DNA of 33,707 nt from Bacillota bacterium (GTDB lineage: Bacteria > Bacillota > Clostridia > Lachnospirales > Anaerotignaceae): the NCBI GenBank assembly GCA_023413275.1, contig JAEZPX010000141.1:1-33707 (forward strand), in the 5' to 3' direction. A program made the translations under genes and the position numbers. The notes under the pieces are model-generated. The model did not search any database and was not told the DNA's origin. It saw only the letters and a list, made by a program, of their open reading frames with translations. This document shows, in pieces, positions 1 through 7,400 of this stretch. Position 1 is the first letter of the stretch. Every line of letters begins with the position of its first letter.

Positions 1-319
1 CCCCCTGATTCTGAGCAGGTCTATTGCCTCCCTGATTCTGGGCAGGTCTATTACCTCCCTGATTCTGAGCAGGTCTATTGCCTCCCTGATTCTGGGCAGG
101 CTTATTGCTTCCCTGATTCGTCGCATCCTTTTGCACTGCGTTCTTGTCAGATGCTCCGTCTTTGGACGCGTATAATTTCTTAACCTTTTCCACAGAATCC
201 GCTTCCAAAACACTCATATGGCTGGATGCTTCAATCTCAATGCTTTTTAGTTTTGCCATTAAATCCTTATTTGTAACACCAAGCTGTTTTGCTAATTCAT
301 AGATTCGAATCTTTGACAT
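1..319 (-). CDS. infB: Translation initiation factor IF-2, N-terminal part (runs off left edge)
   Basis: Only the first 106 codons are in the window. The start begins MSKIRIYELAKQLGV and continues with the IF2_N-type helical module (about residues 1-50), the usual beginning of bacterial IF-2, which delivers initiator fMet-tRNA to the 30S subunit. An AGAGG sits 8 nt before the ATG. After residue 55 the protein becomes low-complexity, ending in tandem nine-residue units (GGNRPAQNQ) still repeating at the window edge; this is the variable linker before the GTPase domain. It is the last visible gene of the rimP-nusA-ylxR-ylxQ-infB operon, which supports the call. The GTPase domain lies outside, so the identification rests on the N-terminus and gene order. 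Confidence 0.93.
   Translation of the reverse strand, partial: MSKIRIYELAKQLGVTNKDLMAKLKSIEIEASSHMSVLEADSVEKVKKLYASKDGASDKNAVQKDATNQGSNKPAQNQGGNRPAQNQGGNRPAQNQGGNRPAQNQG
5..118 (-). repeat. 27-bp in-frame tandem repeat in infB
   Basis: The motif CTGATTCTG(A/G)GCAGG on the plus strand recurs at 5, 32, 59, 86 and, in part, 113, an exact 27-bp period. On the coding strand each unit encodes the nine residues GGNRPAQNQ. Units differ mostly by single silent changes, which suggests recent expansion by slippage or recombination. The array continues past the left edge. Confidence 0.9.
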
Positions 320-363
320 TCACTACACCTCTACTTTCCAAACGAAAACCCGTTTTTCCCTTT

Positions 364-678
364 TCATTCACGACCTTTTTCTTCTTCCGCTAACTCCATA
401 AGCTTTTTTGCGAAGCCTTTATCTGTCACCCCAAGGATTGCCCGAAATTCATCACCAATCGCACTGCCCAAACTCACTTTATCCCCCATCTCGATGAGTG
501 AAATTTTATAGTACGCCGCCGAATTATTGAATTTCTTTTTTGTATTTCCTGATGCATCCCCTGCTAAAATCAGCAACTCTGTTGTTTTTTGACGGATTGC
601 ATTTTCCACAGCCACTTCTCCGCCAACGACCTTACCGGCCTTTTTGCACAATCCTAAAAGAGAGTAAAATTTACTCAT
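364..678 (-). CDS. L7Ae/L30e-family ribosomal protein (YlxQ-like)
   Basis: A 104-residue protein of the L7Ae/L30e/S12e/Gadd45 fold, the YlxQ type found between ylxR and infB in Firmicutes. These are small K-turn RNA-binding proteins; the cellular role of YlxQ is not well settled. Visible family features are the start MSKFYSLLGLCKKAGKVV and the central strand ELLILAGDAS. I chose the ATG at 678 because GTGAGGA lies just upstream and the start overlaps the ylxR stop (ATGAGTAA); GTG codons at 687 and 690 are in frame but poorly placed for a ribosome binding site. It is co-transcribed with its neighbours. Confidence 0.87.
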   Translation of the reverse strand: MSKFYSLLGLCKKAGKVVGGEVAVENAIRQKTTELLILAGDASGNTKKKFNNSAAYYKISLIEMGDKVSLGSAIGDEFRAILGVTDKGFAKKLMELAEEEKGRE

Positions 679-946
679 GTTCCTCACCACTCAATTCTCT
701 CAAAAGCTGTTCGTATACCTCTTTGGGAACAGGAGTTTTAAAGGAACGCTCCAAACCTTTCGATTTTTGCGCCTTTGTCAAGCACTCGCTGCATGGGCAT
801 ATATATGCACCTCGACCGGGTTTTTTCCCCGTTTTGTCCAAGGAAAATTCACCTTCATCATTACGAACAATGCGAATGAGTTCTTTTTTACTTTTCATTT
901 CCTGACAACCGGTACATTTTCTAAGAGGGATTTTTCTTTGCTTCAT
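671..946 (-). CDS. rnpM: YlxR/RnpM family RNA-binding protein (DUF448)
   Basis: A 91-residue basic protein with the family hallmarks: the N-terminal segment RKIPLRKCTGCQEMKSKKEL, then the conserved GRGAYICPCSECL loop at about residues 45-57. The family binds RNA, and the Bacillus subtilis member has been described as a modulator of RNase P. It follows nusA by 19 bp with GGGGAGG 8 nt before its ATG, and overlaps the next gene. Length, motifs and operon position all agree with ylxR; the RNase P role is inferred from the family. Confidence 0.9.
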   Translation of the reverse strand: MKQRKIPLRKCTGCQEMKSKKELIRIVRNDEGEFSLDKTGKKPGRGAYICPCSECLTKAQKSKGLERSFKTPVPKEVYEQLLRELSGEEHE

Positions 947-965
947 ACTATCATCCTCCCCGCTC

Positions 966-2099
966 TTATTCTTGTGTCAGTTCCTCTTCCTGCACTTCAT
1001 CCATATCCACAGACTCTTCCAAGGCCACAGAATCCACAGGCTCTTCCGATATAAAGTTTGTTGCCTTAGCCTGTGTTTCACTCTTTATGTCAATTCTCCA
1101 TCCGGTCAGTTTTGCGGAAAGTCTGGCATTCTGTCCTTCCTTACCGATAGCCAATGAAAGCTGATGATCAGGCACAACAATTTTTGCGCTTTGTTCATCT
1201 GCATTCAATGCAACCGCCAAAACCTTAGATGGGCTCAATGCCGCCGCGATAAATTCCTTAGGGTCATCGCTCCAATTGATAACATCAATCTTTTCTCCAC
1301 CAAGCTCTTTTACAATGACGTTCACACGATAACCGTTTTGTCCAACGCAAGCGCCCAAAGCATCCACGTTTTTGTCCTTGGAATAAACAGCGATTTTTGT
1401 ACGACTACCAGCCTCTCTTGCAATGCTTTTAATTTCAACGGTACCATCAAATACTTCTGGCACTTCTTGTTCAAATAAACGCTTTACCAACTCAGGATGG
1501 GTTCTGGATACAAAAATCTGGGGACCCTTTGTTGTCTGCTTTACTTCCAAAACATACACTTTCAAACGATCCATAAAGTTGTACTGTTCCCCGGGAATCT
1601 GCTCATTTGACGCCAAAACAGCATCAATTTTCCCCATTTGAACAATAATATTACGTCTGTCTCTTCTTTGAACAATACCTGTTACAACCTCACGTTCTTT
1701 TGTAATGTATTGATTATACAGAATTTCTCTTTCTGCCTCACGGAATTTTTGCACTACAACCTGTTTTGCAGTCTGTGCGGAGATTCGGCCAAAGTCTCTT
1801 GGGGTTACTTCTAAGTCAACCACATCACCCACTGTATAGTTGGGGTTCAAAACTCTTGCAGCTGCCAATAAAATTTCATTCTGTTCATCTTGAATTTCAT
1901 CTGTCACTGTTTTTTGTGCATAACAAGCCACATTTCCAGTTTCTCTGTCGATCACTACCTTAATATTTTGACCACTGCCGAAGTTCTTTTTACAAGCCGA
2001 AACCAAAGATGCCTCAATGGCTTCAAAAATAATTTCTTTATCGATGCCCTTTTCCTTTTCAATCAAATTCAAAGCATCCATAAACTCCGCTCTATCCAT
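966..2099 (-). CDS. nusA: Transcription termination/antitermination factor NusA
   Basis: A 377-residue NusA of the Gram-positive type, without the C-terminal acidic repeats of the E. coli protein. Domains in order: N-terminal RNA-polymerase-binding domain (about 1-125), S1 domain (about 133-200, with VTGIVQRRDRRNIIVQMG), then two KH domains, the second ending in AIGKEGQNARLSAKLTGW. The last 30 residues are strongly acidic. NusA binds the RNA polymerase flap and nascent RNA and modulates pausing, termination and antitermination. The ATG has an AGGAGG upstream and the gene follows rimP by 23 bp. Confidence 0.97.
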   Translation of the reverse strand: MDRAEFMDALNLIEKEKGIDKEIIFEAIEASLVSACKKNFGSGQNIKVVIDRETGNVACYAQKTVTDEIQDEQNEILLAAARVLNPNYTVGDVVDLEVTPRDFGRISAQTAKQVVVQKFREAEREILYNQYITKEREVVTGIVQRRDRRNIIVQMGKIDAVLASNEQIPGEQYNFMDRLKVYVLEVKQTTKGPQIFVSRTHPELVKRLFEQEVPEVFDGTVEIKSIAREAGSRTKIAVYSKDKNVDALGACVGQNGYRVNVIVKELGGEKIDVINWSDDPKEFIAAALSPSKVLAVALNADEQSAKIVVPDHQLSLAIGKEGQNARLSAKLTGWRIDIKSETQAKATNFISEEPVDSVALEESVDMDEVQEEELTQE

Positions 2100-2122
2100 T
2101 TTTCCTATTCCTCCTCTTAGCT

Positions 2123-2590
2123 TTAGAAGATCACTGCCAAGCGAACCCCGGCAACTTCCTTCTGTTCAAACGTAATAACCTTGTTTTCCTCGTCTTCAAT
2201 GGAAATCACACCATTTTCCAACCCCAATAGTTTTCCCTGATATTGCTTTTGCCCGTTTAAGCCTTTATAGAGCTTAATATCAATCATTTCACCACGATAT
2301 TTTTCAAAATCGGCATCTTTTTTCAATGGTCGGTCAATACCAGGAGAGCTTACTTCCAATATATATGCCTGCTCAATAGGGTCTTCTGTGTCAAGCTTTG
2401 CCTCCAATGCACGGCTTACGCCCTCACAATCATCAATATCCACGCCGCCTTCTTTATCAATATAAACCCGTAGATACCAGTTTGCACCCTCTTTTACGAA
2501 CTCTAAATCAACCAATTCCAAATTTCTCTCTGCAATAATGGGCTCCAAAATCGGCAGTATTTTTCTATCCGTATTACTAACTTTCGCCAT
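2123..2590 (-). CDS. rimP: Ribosome maturation factor RimP
   Basis: A 155-residue RimP, which helps assemble the 30S subunit. It shows the family core VDLEFVKEGANWYLRVYID (about 25-45), the DDCEGVSRALEAKLD segment and the signature YILEVSSPGIDRPL (about 78-91), then the C-terminal SH3-like domain. I prefer the ATG at 2590, with AGAGG 7 nt upstream; the in-frame GTG at 2596 would leave almost no spacing. First gene of the operon, with a promoter at 2684-2712 and a leader of roughly 85 nt. Confidence 0.95.
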   Translation of the reverse strand: MAKVSNTDRKILPILEPIIAERNLELVDLEFVKEGANWYLRVYIDKEGGVDIDDCEGVSRALEAKLDTEDPIEQAYILEVSSPGIDRPLKKDADFEKYRGEMIDIKLYKGLNGQKQYQGKLLGLENGVISIEDEENKVITFEQKEVAGVRLAVIF

Positions 2591-2632
2591 TCCCACACCT
2601 CTTTATAAAAATTTAGCCTATGCAATAACAAA

Positions 2633-2652
2633 GAGTGGGCATTTACCCACTC
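2633..2652 (-). promoter_or_regulatory. Hairpin in the rimP-operon leader
   Basis: Perfect 7-bp stem GAGTGGG/CCCACTC with a 6-nt loop, lying between the promoter and the rimP start codon. On the minus strand it is followed by a mixed TTTGTTATT stretch rather than a clean U-tract, so it is a weak terminator at best. It may be an attenuator-like or mRNA-stabilising element; the role is inference. Confidence 0.45.
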
Positions 2653-2683
2653 TCTCGTCCGCATACTATAAGTTTCTTTTTAG

Positions 2684-2712
2684 AGTATAACACCGTTTCG
2701 CCCCAAATGCAA
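2684..2712 (-). promoter_or_regulatory. Promoter for rimP-nusA-ylxR-ylxQ-infB
   Basis: On the minus strand TTGCAT (2707-2712), a 17-bp spacer and TATACT (2684-2689), a good sigma-A match. It lies about 95 bp upstream of the rimP start codon, with no other gene between. Confidence 0.75.
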
Positions 2713-2863
2713 GGACTTTCCTAATTTTTTCCGCTTCCCAAAGGCGTCCATCACTTAGAGCTTTGCCATTTTGAAAAAAGATATTCCGTAAATAGAAATA
2801 ATTAATTTCGTTAGATTTTAATGCAACCCAAAATATTTTTATAGTCCTTGAAATATTCCCTTT

Positions 2864-3556
2864 TCAAATAATATGAGCAAGCAACGGCGTCAGTAATATA
2901 GGCAAAAACATAGCAGGTAAAAAGTTTAGAACCTTTAACTTGGTAATTCCTATAATATTAAGGCCTAAGGCAAAAATTAAGACCGAACCTACGCAAGTCA
3001 TCTCTGCCACTACGCCATCCGTTAAAAAAGGAGCAACCACTTGCGCCAGCAAAACAATGCCTCCTTGAAAGATTAATACAAATACAGCAGAAAGCATTAC
3101 TCCAATGCCCAGAGTGGAAGCAAATATCATAGAGGATATAAAATCCAGTACTGATTTTGTAAAAAGCATTTCATAATTTCCTGATAAACCCGCCTGCAAG
3201 GAACCTACCACTGTCATGGCCCCAACACAAAACAATAAGGAAGCCGCAATAAATCCCTCTGCAATGGAAATGCTACCATCTTGTTTTCTGAATTTTTTTT
3301 CTAATTTTTCAGCAAAGCCGTATAATTTTGCATCCAAATCTAAACCCTCACCAATGATAATGCCGATGGCCATAGAAATAATCAAAACTAAAGTATTGCT
3401 TCCTTTTAATGCACCTGACCATCCAATATATAATGTACAAAGTCCAAGGCCTTTCATCATGGTCTCGGAGATTCTTTCAGGGATTCCCTTTTTTAAAACC
3501 ATGCCAATCCCACTGCCTAGTATAATTACAATCACATTGACAATAACGCCCAGCAT
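2864..3556 (-). CDS. DUF554 family membrane protein (YdfK/YqgA-like)
   Basis: A 230-residue, very hydrophobic protein with about six to seven membrane segments. Its start (LGVIVNVIVIILGSGIGMVLKKGIPE), the GEGLDLDAKL stretch and the C-terminal FLPAMFLPILLTPLL are typical of DUF554 proteins, whose biochemical function is unknown. The ATG has AGGGGG upstream. It forms a single-gene transcription unit: its own promoter lies immediately upstream and the rimP promoter downstream. I see no clear terminator in the 150 bp after its stop. Confidence 0.88.
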   Translation of the reverse strand: MLGVIVNVIVIILGSGIGMVLKKGIPERISETMMKGLGLCTLYIGWSGALKGSNTLVLIISMAIGIIIGEGLDLDAKLYGFAEKLEKKFRKQDGSISIAEGFIAASLLFCVGAMTVVGSLQAGLSGNYEMLFTKSVLDFISSMIFASTLGIGVMLSAVFVLIFQGGIVLLAQVVAPFLTDGVVAEMTCVGSVLIFALGLNIIGITKLKVLNFLPAMFLPILLTPLLAHII

Positions 3557-3589
3557 ACTTATCCCCCTATTCTTTATATAAACATTGAA

Positions 3590-3618
3590 AGTATACCATT
3601 TTTTGTAATGTTTGTCTA
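3590..3618 (-). promoter_or_regulatory. Promoter for the DUF554 gene
   Basis: Minus-strand TAGACA (3613-3618), 17-bp spacer, TATACT (3590-3595), about 35 bp before the DUF554 start codon. Both hexamers match sigma-A consensus at five of six positions. Confidence 0.75.
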
Positions 3619-3734
3619 TAAATACACTATTTATGTCATTTCAAAATAAAGTGCAAACAAAAATTTCCATTCTCTTCACCAGTCACCGTAATTTTTTCAT
3701 AGCTATATAAAGGAAATGAGGCATTGATAAATAC

Positions 3735-3772
3735 AAAAAACAGTGAGGAATTCTGTATTCCACACTGTTTTT
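3735..3772 (-). terminator. Rho-independent terminator after the XRE-lipoprotein pair
   Basis: Stem AAAAACAGTG/CACTGTTTTT extended by an A-A mismatch and a further 5 bp (GGAAT/ATTCC) around a 5-nt loop. On the minus strand the stem runs into a T-tract, as expected for genes ending at 3934. The A-tract on the other arm makes it potentially bidirectional. Confidence 0.82.
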
Positions 3773-3933
3773 AAACATAATATCTTCAGATTTTTTTGCA
3801 TGAAATCTTTATAATAGTTGTCTCTGCTGGTGAAGCAGTCTTTTACCCTTGTGGAAATTCGAAAAATTGTTTTCTTCCTCTTGCTTATTCAAACTTTTTC
3901 ATGTTAATGGGAGATAAACTTATTTTGCCATTC

Positions 3934-4188
3934 CTACTCCTTGGATTCCGTAATAGCTTTCTCTACCCGATCAACAATTTCTAATGCAAAATCAAAGGTA
4001 TCACCTGAATAGTCTTCACCTAATTCTTCTCTTACCTGATCTAATGATTGAAGAACCTCCTGTTTTTCTTCATTGCTTAAATCATCTAGTCTTTTATTAT
4101 TGTTATACACACAGCCGCTCATTGTACAAACAATACCCACGGCTAATACGATTAACAAACACCTTTTTAATTGACTTTCTCTGACCAA
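3934..4188 (-). CDS. Small predicted lipoprotein of unknown function
   Basis: An 84-residue protein with a lipoprotein signal: basic N-terminus, hydrophobic core LLIVLAVGIV and lipobox MSGC (Cys26). The mature part (about 58 residues) is acidic and probably helical, with DDLSNEEKQEVLQSLDQVREELGED. I do not recognise a family. The start is a TTG, supported by an AAGGAGG about 10 nt upstream; that site overlaps the stop codon of the preceding regulator gene (TAAGGAGG), indicating translational coupling. The pair regulator/lipoprotein is closed by a terminator. A role as envelope target or signal partner of the membrane-anchored regulator is possible but unproven. Confidence 0.72.
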   Translation of the reverse strand: MVRESQLKRCLLIVLAVGIVCTMSGCVYNNNKRLDDLSNEEKQEVLQSLDQVREELGEDYSGDTFDFALEIVDRVEKAITESKE

Positions 4189-4203
4189 ACTTAAAAAACC
4201 TCC

Positions 4204-4551
4204 TTAGATTCCAAATTTTGATAATGTTCCTAATGCAAAAATGAACAATACTGTTATAACTGCTGTGGATGCTATAATCGCAATGATTCCAATGGTTTTT
4301 TGCGTGGTATGACTCAGTTCCTTTTTTTGCTTAGGTTCAACTTGGGTATGGCTTTCCTGCCCAATCAAAATATAGTCAGCACTCACTTTATAAATCTCCA
4401 TAAGCTTAATCACATTTTCAATTTCCGGCTTCCCTTGTCCGCTTTCCCATTTGGATACCGCCTGTCTTGAAATACCTAACATATCAGAAACTTGCTCTTG
4501 AGAATAGTTTGCTCTCTTTCGCAAATCGTACAGTCTTTCTGCCATGTTCAT
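4204..4551 (-). CDS. XRE-family regulator with C-terminal membrane segment
   Basis: A 115-residue protein. Residues 5-60 form a Cro/C1-type helix-turn-helix (SQEQVSDMLGISRQAVSKWE), followed by a charged linker and one predicted membrane helix at about 87-109 (IGIIAIIASTAVITVLFIFA). Membrane-tethered XRE proteins of this layout are common in Clostridia; their ligands are mostly unknown. The ATG at 4551 has AGGAGG 8 nt upstream. Four GTTGCA-type boxes in the upstream region suggest autoregulation (inference). It is coupled to the downstream lipoprotein gene. Confidence 0.88.
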   Translation of the reverse strand: MNMAERLYDLRKRANYSQEQVSDMLGISRQAVSKWESGQGKPEIENVIKLMEIYKVSADYILIGQESHTQVEPKQKKELSHTTQKTIGIIAIIASTAVITVLFIFALGTLSKFGI

Positions 4552-4576
4552 ATTTATCGCCTCCTATAAAAAATGT

Positions 4577-4605
4577 AGCATAATTTATTCGTTGCACACC
4601 ACCAA
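4577..4605 (-). promoter_or_regulatory. Probable promoter for the XRE-lipoprotein pair
   Basis: Minus-strand TTGGTG (4600-4605), 17-bp spacer and TATGCT (4577-4582), about 30 bp before the start codon. The -35 match is modest. One of the GTTGCAC boxes (4591-4600) lies in the spacer, which is consistent with repression. Confidence 0.45.
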
Positions 4606-4663
4606 CACCTGTTTAAACGTTGTAAACCATCCGTTGCAAATAAGAAATCTATGGTTGCACATC
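4591..4663 (+). repeat. Four direct GTTGYAMAYM boxes (possible operators)
   Basis: Similar 10-mers read GTTGCACACC (4591), GTTGTAAACC (4619), GTTGCAAATA (4633) and GTTGCACATC (4654), all in the same orientation. Start-to-start distances are 28, 14 and 21 bp, all multiples of 7. They cover the promoter region of the XRE gene and are likely binding sites for that or another regulator (inference). Confidence 0.5.
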
Positions 4664-4774
4664 ATAAAAACTGCGTATTGACGGAATTATCCTGACTATC
4701 TATACCTATTTGTTATGTCTTTATTAATTTCTACATAAAAGCATAGCATATATTGCGGCAAAGCTCCACTACCT

Positions 4775-4957
4775 CTATTTACAAACCAGACCATAATAAA
4801 AAATGAAATGGCATTCGTCAGCTAACAGTAGTATAATCCTCTGGCAATTTTCCTTCCAGTAGAATTTTTGTAGTTTTACAGCTTCATATCCTGCAAGAGA
4901 TGCAGAAAGAAGTTCTCCATATCTTTTAAAATTACCGTGCCTGTCTTTTAGACAACT
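4775..4957 (-). pseudogene. Possible remnant of a coding sequence
   Basis: Sixty codons are open between a TGA at 4958-4960 and a TAG at 4775-4777, with no ATG, GTG or TTG near the beginning and no ribosome binding site. The translation looks protein-like, with KRYGELLSASLAGYEAVKLQ followed by KFYWKENCQRIILLLADE. I do not recognise a family. It may be the middle of a decayed gene whose start has been lost, or a chance open frame. Confidence 0.25.
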
Positions 4958-5102
4958 TCACTACATAAAAAATCCCCCAATAAAGATAATTTACAATTCA
5001 TCGTAATCGTTTCATTGAAAACAACTATGAATATGTAAACATCCTGATTGGAGGATTACTAAGTGGGTGTAAAAAACTTGCCCTCTCAGATACACTTAAG
5101 TT

Positions 5103-5831
5103 TTATAATACTTTATTTAAGAAATCTTGAGTTCTTTTGTTTTTAGGGTTGCCAAATACAGCTTCTGGGGTCCCCTCTTCAACAATATAACCACCGTCCA
5201 TAAAAATCACACGATCAGCCACTTCTCTTGCAAAACCCATCTCATGGGTAACAACTACCATGGTCATTCCATCTGCCGCCAGCTTTTTCATGACCTCTAA
5301 TACCTCCCCAACCATTTCAGGGTCAAGGGCAGAGGTAGGCTCATCAAAAAGCATAATATCCGGTTCCATAGCTAAAGCCCTAGCAATTGCAACACGCTGT
5401 TGCTGACCACCGGAGAGATTCGCAGGATATTCAGTGGCTTTTTCTGATAAACCAACAGTTGACAATAAAGACAATGCCTTTTCCTTTGCCTGCTCTTTTG
5501 TCATCTTTTTGCGATCCACAGGAGCCAGCATAATATTTTCCAGAACATTCAGATGAGGAAACAGGTTGAACTGCTGAAATACCATTCCAATGTTTTCCCT
5601 AATTTTATTGATGTTGGAGCCTTTTGCAGTTAAGTCATTGTCATCAACAATAACGATTCCACCGGTGATTTCTTCCAGTCGATTTAAGCAGCGTAAGAAA
5701 GTACTTTTACCGGAACCCGAGGGTCCGATTAAACATACCACTTCTCCCTCTTTCACCTCAAGATCAATCCCCTTGAGAACCTCAAGTGCTCCAAAACTCT
5801 TTTTTAGGCCTTCTACCTTAACTTTTACCAT
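5103..5831 (-). CDS. Polar amino-acid ABC transporter, ATP-binding protein
   Basis: A 242-residue ATPase of the GlnQ/HisP type that powers amino-acid import. Visible motifs: Walker A GPSGSGKST (36-44), Q-loop Gln86, signature LSGGQQQRVAIARAL (139-153), Walker B IMLFDEP with catalytic Glu164, D-loop SALD and H-loop His196. Length is normal for the family. The ATG follows AAAGGAGG by 7 nt and overlaps the permease gene by 14 bp. With the permease and binding protein upstream it makes a complete importer; the substrate cannot be read from sequence, and related systems carry glutamine, cystine, arginine or other polar amino acids. Confidence 0.94.
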   Translation of the reverse strand: MVKVKVEGLKKSFGALEVLKGIDLEVKEGEVVCLIGPSGSGKSTFLRCLNRLEEITGGIVIVDDNDLTAKGSNINKIRENIGMVFQQFNLFPHLNVLENIMLAPVDRKKMTKEQAKEKALSLLSTVGLSEKATEYPANLSGGQQQRVAIARALAMEPDIMLFDEPTSALDPEMVGEVLEVMKKLAADGMTMVVVTHEMGFAREVADRVIFMDGGYIVEEGTPEAVFGNPKNKRTQDFLNKVL

Positions 5832-6489
5832 TTGCCAGCCTCCTTTCGATCATTTGCGCTACCTTTGTCAGTATTGTAATCACAATGTAATACATCACTG
5901 CAATGACTGCATAGGTTTCAAAGCCGCGAAAATTTCTAGCAACAATGAGGTTGCCTTGGCGCATTAGCTCCGCACAACCAATGGTCGAAAGGATAGAGGT
6001 ATCCTTTAACGTAATAATAAACTGATTTACCACCGATGGAATCACAATACGAATTGCTTGAGGCAAAATGATCTTTACCATAGCCACACCATAGGGCAGT
6101 CCAAGGCTTCTCGCCGCTTCCATCTGCCCTTTATTTACTGCCATAATACCACTGCGGAATATTTCCGATAAATATGCCCCTGCATTTAAGCAAAGCACAA
6201 TCACCGCCGCAGAAAAAGGCTGAATCTTTATTTCCAAAACAGCGGGAATGGCAAAGTAAATAAAAACTGCTTGTACCATCAAGGGTGTTCCACGAATCAA
6301 GCTTAAATAGATTCCCGAGAAAACGTTTAATACTTTAATTTTAGAGATATTAAACATACAGGAAATAATACCTATTATCAAAGCCAAAATCAATGATAAA
6401 ACCGTCATCTGTAGCGTTAAGGACATCCCTCGCAAAAGCTGAGGAAAAATCCCAATTGTATATTCAATAAAATTTGAAAAGCCATTCAT
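5818..6489 (-). CDS. Polar amino-acid ABC transporter, permease
   Basis: A 223-residue membrane protein of the HisM/GlnP permease family with about five membrane segments. The family's cytoplasmic coupling loop is clear: EAARSLGLPYGVAMVKIILP, the segment that docks onto the ATPase. The ATG at 6489 has AAGGAG 9 nt upstream. As only one permease gene is present, the channel is presumably a homodimer. It lies 35 bp after the binding-protein gene and overlaps the ATPase gene. Confidence 0.94.
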   Translation of the reverse strand: MNGFSNFIEYTIGIFPQLLRGMSLTLQMTVLSLILALIIGIISCMFNISKIKVLNVFSGIYLSLIRGTPLMVQAVFIYFAIPAVLEIKIQPFSAAVIVLCLNAGAYLSEIFRSGIMAVNKGQMEAARSLGLPYGVAMVKIILPQAIRIVIPSVVNQFIITLKDTSILSTIGCAELMRQGNLIVARNFRGFETYAVIAVMYYIVITILTKVAQMIERRLANGKS

Positions 6490-6524
6490 AAGGCATTGCT
6501 CCTTACTGCATTTTATAAAAGTTT

Positions 6525-7325
6525 TTATTTCTGGATGTATTTATCCAAAATTTCCTGATATTTTCCATTTGCCTTTAAGTTTTCAAGGCCCTTGTTAAAC
6601 ATATCCAGAAGCTCTGTGTTCTTAGCCTTGTTCACTGCAAAGCCGTAGGAACTGCCTTGTTCCATGTCAGTTACCATCTTCAATTCTACGCCCTGGGTAA
6701 TTGCATATCCCATTACAGGGTAATCTTCAAAACAAGCTACGCTGTTGCCGGACATAACATCCATATACATCGCGCTGGAATCATCAAAAGTTACAGTAGT
6801 GAAACCATACTTGTCCTTAATGGATTCTGCAAAAGTTGCACCTTCTGTTCCAATTTTGATTGCAACTGTTTTCCCTGCTAAATCCTCATAGCTCTTAATA
6901 TCTTCATTGCTTTTTGCAATGCCCATGACAACACCACTGTCAAAATAAGGTGTAGAGAAATCAAATTTCTGTTGTCTTTCATCTGTTATGCTCATACCGG
7001 CAATCACGGCATCCGCCTGTCCTGCTTCCAAAGCCTGCACTGCTGCATTAAAGCCCAGAGGGTTCAGTTCATATGTAAAGCCTTGATCCTCAGCAATTGC
7101 TGCCAACAAATCTAAATCAATGCCAACATATTCCCCAGCCTCGTTTTGAAATTCAAAGGGTGCAAAGGTAGTATCCGTTGCAACAATATATTTCTTCGCC
7201 GCTTCAGGTGCTTTTGCTGCATCCCCATCACCGGCTTTGCTTGCATCACTGCCGCCGCACGCAGCCAAACCCATCACCATAGCAAATGCCATTGCAGTTA
7301 CACTTACTTTTTTGAATAAACTCAT
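6525..7325 (-). CDS. Amino-acid ABC transporter substrate-binding lipoprotein
   Basis: A 266-residue solute-binding protein of family 3 (SBP_bac_3). The lipoprotein signal ends in the lipobox LAAC (Cys23), followed by a G/S/A/D-rich tether to about residue 45. The mature domain starts KKYIVATDTTFAPFEF and has the conserved SITDERQQKFDFSTPY segment, whose Arg normally contacts the ligand carboxylate. I chose the ATG at 7325, with AGGGAGG just upstream, over an in-frame start 60 bp earlier that would bury the signal peptide. It is the first transporter gene after deoC and has a close paralogue at 8459-9271. Confidence 0.94.
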   Translation of the reverse strand: MSLFKKVSVTAMAFAMVMGLAACGGSDASKAGDGDAAKAPEAAKKYIVATDTTFAPFEFQNEAGEYVGIDLDLLAAIAEDQGFTYELNPLGFNAAVQALEAGQADAVIAGMSITDERQQKFDFSTPYFDSGVVMGIAKSNEDIKSYEDLAGKTVAIKIGTEGATFAESIKDKYGFTTVTFDDSSAMYMDVMSGNSVACFEDYPVMGYAITQGVELKMVTDMEQGSSYGFAVNKAKNTELLDMFNKGLENLKANGKYQEILDKYIQK

Positions 7326-7400
7326 TTTAAATCCTCCCTTTTTTGTTTTTACATGATTCTTATATGAATGCCGCACATGCAGCATGTCATAAAGCCATAT

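Larger units (their letters stand above)
3557..3933. other. Intergenic region between DUF554 and lipoprotein genes
   Basis: Holds the DUF554 promoter (3590-3618) and a strong bidirectional terminator (3735-3772). The rest (about 3619-3734 and 3773-3933) is AT-rich with no supported gene. An open frame at 3796-3984 on the plus strand has no ribosome binding site and overlaps the end of the lipoprotein gene on the other strand, so I do not call it. Confidence 0.6.
4552..5102. other. Intergenic region with regulatory boxes and a possible gene remnant
   Basis: From 4552 to 4663 lies the XRE promoter and box cluster. From 4775 to 4957 a minus-strand frame stays open for 60 codons without a usable start (listed separately). 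The remainder is AT-rich; a poor hairpin with a short T-run after the ABC-transporter operon (about 5071-5102) is too weak to call a terminator. Confidence 0.5.

Noticed and set aside
1..118. Regular short repeats resembling a CRISPR array
   Set aside because: The units are contiguous with no spacers, have a 27-bp period divisible by three and are in frame within infB.
540..905. Plus-strand open frame of 121 codons
   Set aside because: Lies entirely opposite ylxQ and ylxR, which have family motifs and ribosome binding sites; it is a shadow frame.
3796..3984. Plus-strand open frame of 62 codons after the terminator
   Set aside because: No ribosome binding site or promoter, no recognisable motif, and overlap with the end of the lipoprotein gene on the other strand.
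5071..5102. Hairpin with T-run after the ABC transporter ATPase gene
   Set aside because: The stem is about five A/T pairs with a long loop; too weak to support a terminator call although one would be expected here.
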